A program made the position numbers and the translations under genes. 64,000 nt of DNA, from NCBI RefSeq assembly GCF_910592395.1, contig NC_088312.1, positions 20,777,292 through 20,841,291 of the forward strand. The letters run 5' to 3'. The notes beneath the pieces are model-generated. The model was not told where the DNA came from and did no database searches. It was given only the letters and a program-made list of their open reading frames with translations. This document shows, in pieces, positions 59,374-64,000 of this stretch; positions within the stretch are counted from its first letter, which is position 1; each line of letters begins with the position of its first letter. This stretch comes from Lineus longissimus. Its lineage: Eukaryota; Nemertea; Pilidiophora; Heteronemertea; Lineidae.

Positions 59374-59402
59374 TAGCTCAGCTGACTTTGTCAGCTGAGC
59401 TA
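59374..59402. repeat. Hairpin with inverted loop, unit 5
   Basis: The 13-bp arms are as in the other units, but the loop reads TTT instead of AAA on the plus strand, i.e. the loop is inverted. Confidence 0.9.
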
Positions 59403-60164
59403 AAAACCAAAACCAATTGTTTGTTTTTCACACATTTTCAATTTAATGCTATATAAATAATACAAGGCATAAAATTATAAGTTAGATCCATAGGCCATTT
59501 GATACAAATGTTACAGCAACATGAGCCAATCACTTATTACTCTGTATGCACATAGTCCATCAAGCATTATCTTCAACACATGGAGGCAAAGAACTCTGCC
59601 GAAAAACTCTTTGTGATTTGATAGAAATTTCATTTTCACTCTCGTCAGACCGGACAGCATTTAACATTCCTAACAAGCAATTAGTTGTTGCACCAGCGCT
59701 GTCTTCTTCAGCTAAGGCAAGCCCAGTAATAAATCCACCGACAACATTAACGACAATACAAAATACAATCTTGTATAGACCAAACTGACGAGCAGACGTC
59801 TATTTTGTCCGAGCCATACCCCTCCCAAAGTTTTCTCTCCTGTTCAAATTCAAGACAAAGCCACAAATGACCTCACCCACCAGTTTTGCTTCCAGATCTC
59901 ATTTCAGCGAAGGTTAAAACAACAGATTGCAGCAAGTTTGACAGACATCCAAGCAAACTCCGTCAAGTATATTTTTTCTCAGACAATCCAACATTCTATC
60001 AAATCCCAAACAGATACACCTACAGCTCTGAGCACCCTCTGTTAGTGATCCAACAAACTAGAAGCACAGAAATTCATGGCAAAGCAAGAATGCTGCATAC
60101 CACAGTTTATTCACAATGAGTTTCGGAACATTTCATTTATAGATCAGTATACATTGATAAAATT

Positions 60165-63100
60165 AGCCTGAACGTTAATAGGGACAGCTTTGGCGTCAGA
60201 TTCTGGTGCCAAGAATGACAATACCCAAGCTCACCATCATGCACCGCCACACTAAAGCTGATCTCTAAAAGACTTTCAGTAGTGTTGCGAGGCAGTTTTG
60301 AAGAAAGCATGCAAAATTTCAGGTGAGCCTTTAGGTACATTCCGTTCTCGTCATGGACCAGTTTAGGGACTTTCCAATGATTCTGTTTGGAGAAGCAACA
60401 GCTCAGCTCGAAGCCATTTTCGTACGAGAAACCAACATCTCGCGCCTAAACCCGTCCCTTCAAGAAAGAAATAAGATTTCCTTGTACAAGCCATAGCAAA
60501 TATTTTCCCACGTCAACCCTGTGAAAAATGGGGAACCTACCCTGGTCACACCATTTCTCACATTCACGGCAATGAATAACCCCACCTATTGTTTACGAAA
60601 AACCTATTGAAGGTATTGATGATTTTGAATATTGAGACGGACGATGGAAAAACCATATGATATCACATACAAGGAGTTTTAAGAGAATATAAGCGATCGT
60701 TTACAAGTTCCTCGTTAGGGTTATTTGGAGTTCAGCAGCCCGAATGAGATTCCGTACACACCGGCAAATGTCATTTTGTGGAGTTAAGACGGACAGGAAT
60801 TTCTTAATAAAAGATGTACTGACACTGTAACCTCTTATAGACAATCCAGTTTGGACATTTTCGTCATTTCAAGAATCTGACTTGAGCCTGATGCCACATG
60901 GCCTATCCGACAGACGAGTCCTTGGACCTGAAATTCAAGTCACCAATAGAAATTTATCATCTCTACCGGCTTATGTCGCAGTTTACTTAATTCTCTTGAA
61001 TAGAGTTTGGGGACCAACCTGCCACAAAATAGATGTTTCCAAATGTTTCCATATTTTCGGATGATCCAAAAAGATTTTAACAAGTTTACAGAGTGGCCGG
61101 ATTTGCAAAGACCATACAGAACCGAAATGCTTCACAACTTTCTCAAGCTTTTACAGCGTCTTGAATAGAAATATGTGAAGAAATAAGAAAATTTCGATAT
61201 AAATGTTCATTTCCACAATGTCGTCCGCCAAGCACATTCTTGTCAATTCTCCCACTTTACTATTAATTTATATACTACAACATAAGGCTTTATAATCACA
61301 GTTCTTAGGACACTGTGGCATATTGTAACACCAGCAACATTTACAAAACTAAAACATCTCACCTGACTTTCAGAATCAAAAGTTTCCCCTCTGAAAAAAA
61401 TCACATTGGGTCAAACTATCAGTAGTCATTTCAATCCATATTTTGACAGCCTTGAGTGTCCAGAATCCACACCAGGTGACAAGATGGCAACATCGACTGC
61501 CCTGTTCACATAATCATGTCAAAACTACCTCAATTCATTACTCTTATATTATACAATATCCATTACACTACACCACAGCTCCAGTGATGTTTGAGGACAT
61601 TCTTCAAGCCAAGGCTAAACCTTAGATTAAGCCATGAATAGGCCCAAAAGTGACCTCCAAAGTAAGAATTACCCACAAAGGTCTAACTTTAGATTGAACC
61701 ATGAAAAGGCCGGAGTTCCTCCAATTTAAGAGCAACAGTTCAAAAATGACCCAACAAGTTCAAAATTTGCCTCAAGTTCAAACCATTTCACTCTGATATT
61801 CAAGTTCTATTTTCAAATGGACAGCCTTAGCTTGAAAAATATCACAATGGCACTGACAAGGAAATAAGCAGGTGTTTATTCCATTTGTTTATTTCCTCAA
61901 ATCAACATAGGGAGCTGACAGACATACTATCTATATTACAAATCATTGGCCAAGTCATGTAAATCTTATTGTCCATCTTCTCAAGATACAGGGTGGATCA
62001 AAAAATGTTCCACAAGAACACATGTTGCCCCTGGTGATCCAGTAACATTGTAAAACTTGGGATTCACTCTGAAGATACAATTAACAGAGTCTCCAACAAA
62101 TTAACATCAAACCCCAAATTTGCATCCTCTGTTATGATAACATGTTACTTTGAATTAACGACAAACCCAAAATTTGCATCATAACATGTAACTTAGCTTT
62201 ACTAACACATTTTGACCAACCCTGTAATCCCCTTAGCCATCTGCTCCTGTGCAGTAAAGACGTCCCTACTTTCTTCACAGTTCAAGCACCGCCATGAAGA
62301 CCACCTTTCTCCATGAAGATCTGGTATAGACCCTAAATTCATTGAACAACAAACTGGACCCGGTCTCAAACCCTTGGGAGCCGATATACAAAACTGTAGA
62401 TACACTTTTCAACACTTCCTTTGCTTTTTGAAGACTCGATGACTAGAGTATGTTTTGAAATCACATCGCTGGAAAGTTTACAGCATGGAATGAAGCCTCA
62501 TAATAGGGTACACTGATTGTGACTCTGACAATGCATGCTCAGAGTGCTATGTCATTTCATACCATCTTACACCCAAACAATGCAAAAACCACATGCGTTG
62601 TGAAATCAAATTCATTTGAAATGGCATTCCGTGTAAACACACCCTTATACATGTAGTACAACTGCCTATTAGATGATATTATAGTCTAAGATTACCAGCC
62701 AAGTAAAATGTTCTTATATTTTCAATTCATTCACCAACTTTATAGTTTTTACAGCATCATGCCACAATAAATTATGCCAAGCATACGATGGTATTGTTCA
62801 CGAGACTTTAGTATATGTATAGATTTCATGTTATAGATAGCAAAGCAGGGTAATGCACTTTCACAAATGTACATGTCTTGATTAGCACCTACATGGTAGC
62901 ACTTTATTTTCCCCCAAAGCTATTTAGGCAGTCCGATGACGGACGAGATAAAAAGAACCGCCAATAGCTCACTGATAGAATGAACGCCGTAGTTTGCCTA
63001 TTCATAGCAATAATTGTAGCTCTATTTCAGTACATCTACTTAAGCATTTGAAAAACTTCGATGCAATGGTCCATCGTCCACATGGTGTGTTAGTAATACT

Positions 63101-63176
63101 GTAATGCAAACATCTCAAACTGATCTGAAGATAATCAGCATATTCCACCTTTAATGGGACTGAGACGAAAAGGCCA
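60165..63176. other. Right flank of the array, no gene recognised
   Basis: The composite repeat ends at about 60,163, exactly where a further minisatellite block would have begun (after ATTGATAAAAT). AT-rich unique DNA follows. An open stretch at 62,202-62,405 (-) with a CLNCEES motif is too short to call. Confidence 0.5.
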
Positions 63177-63350
63177 TCACAAAATGTACACTGTTTGCAC
63201 AAAATGTACCGTTTGACCAAAATGTACAGATGTCTGCACAAAACGTACACTGTTTGCACAAAATGTACAGATGTCAGCACAAAATGTACACCGTTTGCAC
63301 AAAATGTACAGATGTCTGCACAAAATGTACACTGTTTGCACAAAATGTAC
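63177..63350. repeat. Minisatellite of about 42 bp (two alternating half-units)
   Basis: Alternates TGTTTGCACAAAATGTACA and GATGTCTGCACAAAATGTAC, about 4 double units. The apparent Cys/Val/Phe-rich protein on the minus strand is a by-product. Confidence 0.88.
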
Positions 63351-64000
63351 AACCATGTGTACAGAATGCATGACCATTCCAGTCCAAGTTAACATGAAGT
63401 ACATGAAGTGGAGAGAAAAGCATATGGCAGTTGATCAGACACAAGAGGTGATGTACATGGCTAGGCCTGGGTTATTTCGCAAACAACATATGATTTGTCA
63501 ACCCTAGCACTTGCCTTGGGTAGGGACTTAGCCAATGACTACATGCCAGCATTCCGGCAACCGCTAACACCGTTCGAGAGACACAGAATTAAAGCTCCAA
63601 TATTTCCAACATGATTATAAACCATAAGCGATACATCTACAATATAAATTGGCCGTCACATATCACAAGATTATTTCATACCCATTGAAGGACTATTTAC
63701 ACTCAAAGGTTTCCTGTGTCTGTTTCTGAATTGGTTTCTAAAACAACGGCACATGGACGATAAAATCCTTTTTTGATTGATTTGATCGCCCGTATGCTGC
63801 AAGTTTATAAGCCAAGCAGATAATAGGAACTAGTAATAAGATTTAGGGAAAAAGGTTATCATTTTTGAGTAGAAATGTAAATCAAACAGATTTTTATAGA
63901 TGGTACCCTTGAACCACATGTACATTTTGTTCCCCACAGAGAACTTTTTTGCTTTTAACTCTAAGAGGTCAAATTTAAAAGACCCATCACCAAATTACCT
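63351..64000. other. Right edge, no gene recognised
   Basis: No exon or repeat identified. Confidence 0.5.

Noticed and set aside
62202-62405. Short minus-strand frame with a WRCLNC motif resembling half a zinc ribbon
   Set aside because: Only one Cys pair, no splice sites that extend it, no family match.
63002-63404. Cys/Val/Phe-rich open frames at the right edge
   Set aside because: They are translations of the 42-bp minisatellite.
1-64000. CRISPR arrays, rRNA genes, bacterial operons or viral genomes
   Set aside because: The tandem repeats have no spacer structure, there are no rRNA-like stretches, and the intron-rich animal genes exclude a prokaryotic source.

Overview
The window is nuclear DNA from an invertebrate animal, probably marine. 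Its genes are broken into short exons with GT..AG introns, the intergenic DNA is AT-rich and full of short inverted-repeat elements and minisatellites, and the recognisable proteins are conserved across animals (GNB1L, TMEM9, WDR77/MEP50, SND1/Tudor-SN, TMEM216). I cannot name the phylum. All exon models below were read by eye from splice sites, phase continuity and protein similarity.

Layout. 1-7,000: one orphan secreted-protein exon (+), then a six-coding-exon four-EF-hand protein (-). 7,089-8,742: GNB1L (+). 10,242-14,811: TMEM9 (-), head-to-head with WDR77 (+, 15,212-19,272). 19,300-26,490: gene-poor, with a decayed LINE 3' end, a degenerate repeat tract and a 933-bp terminal-inverted-repeat element with a 9-bp target-site duplication. 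26,572-35,296: SND1 (-, 18 exons found, first exon not found), whose introns carry an inverted-repeat element, a tRNA-derived SINE-like piece and two minisatellites. 37,327-38,619: TMEM216 (+, first exon not found), roughly head-to-head with SND1. 38,620-42,020: no gene recognised.

42,021-60,164 is the unusual part: five tandem composite units of about 3.4-4.1 kb. Each unit is a block of 63-bp minisatellite repeats followed by about 2.57 kb of nearly identical DNA. That DNA carries a minus-strand intact reading frame of 241-242 codons starting Met-Gly-Cys (a candidate lipid-anchored, Ser/Cys-rich protein that I do not recognise), an upstream ATF/CREB-type palindrome, a hairpin-tailed dispersed repeat, and a second shorter minus-strand frame with one hydrophobic segment. 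Unit size varies mainly with minisatellite copy number. 60,165-64,000 has no gene I can support, only a small minisatellite.

Functionally the conserved genes are housekeeping and unrelated to one another: a methylosome WD40 subunit, a nuclease-like Tudor protein of RNA metabolism, a ciliary transition-zone membrane protein, an endolysosomal membrane protein and a WD40 protein. Nothing suggests they form a pathway. The two divergent pairs may share promoters.
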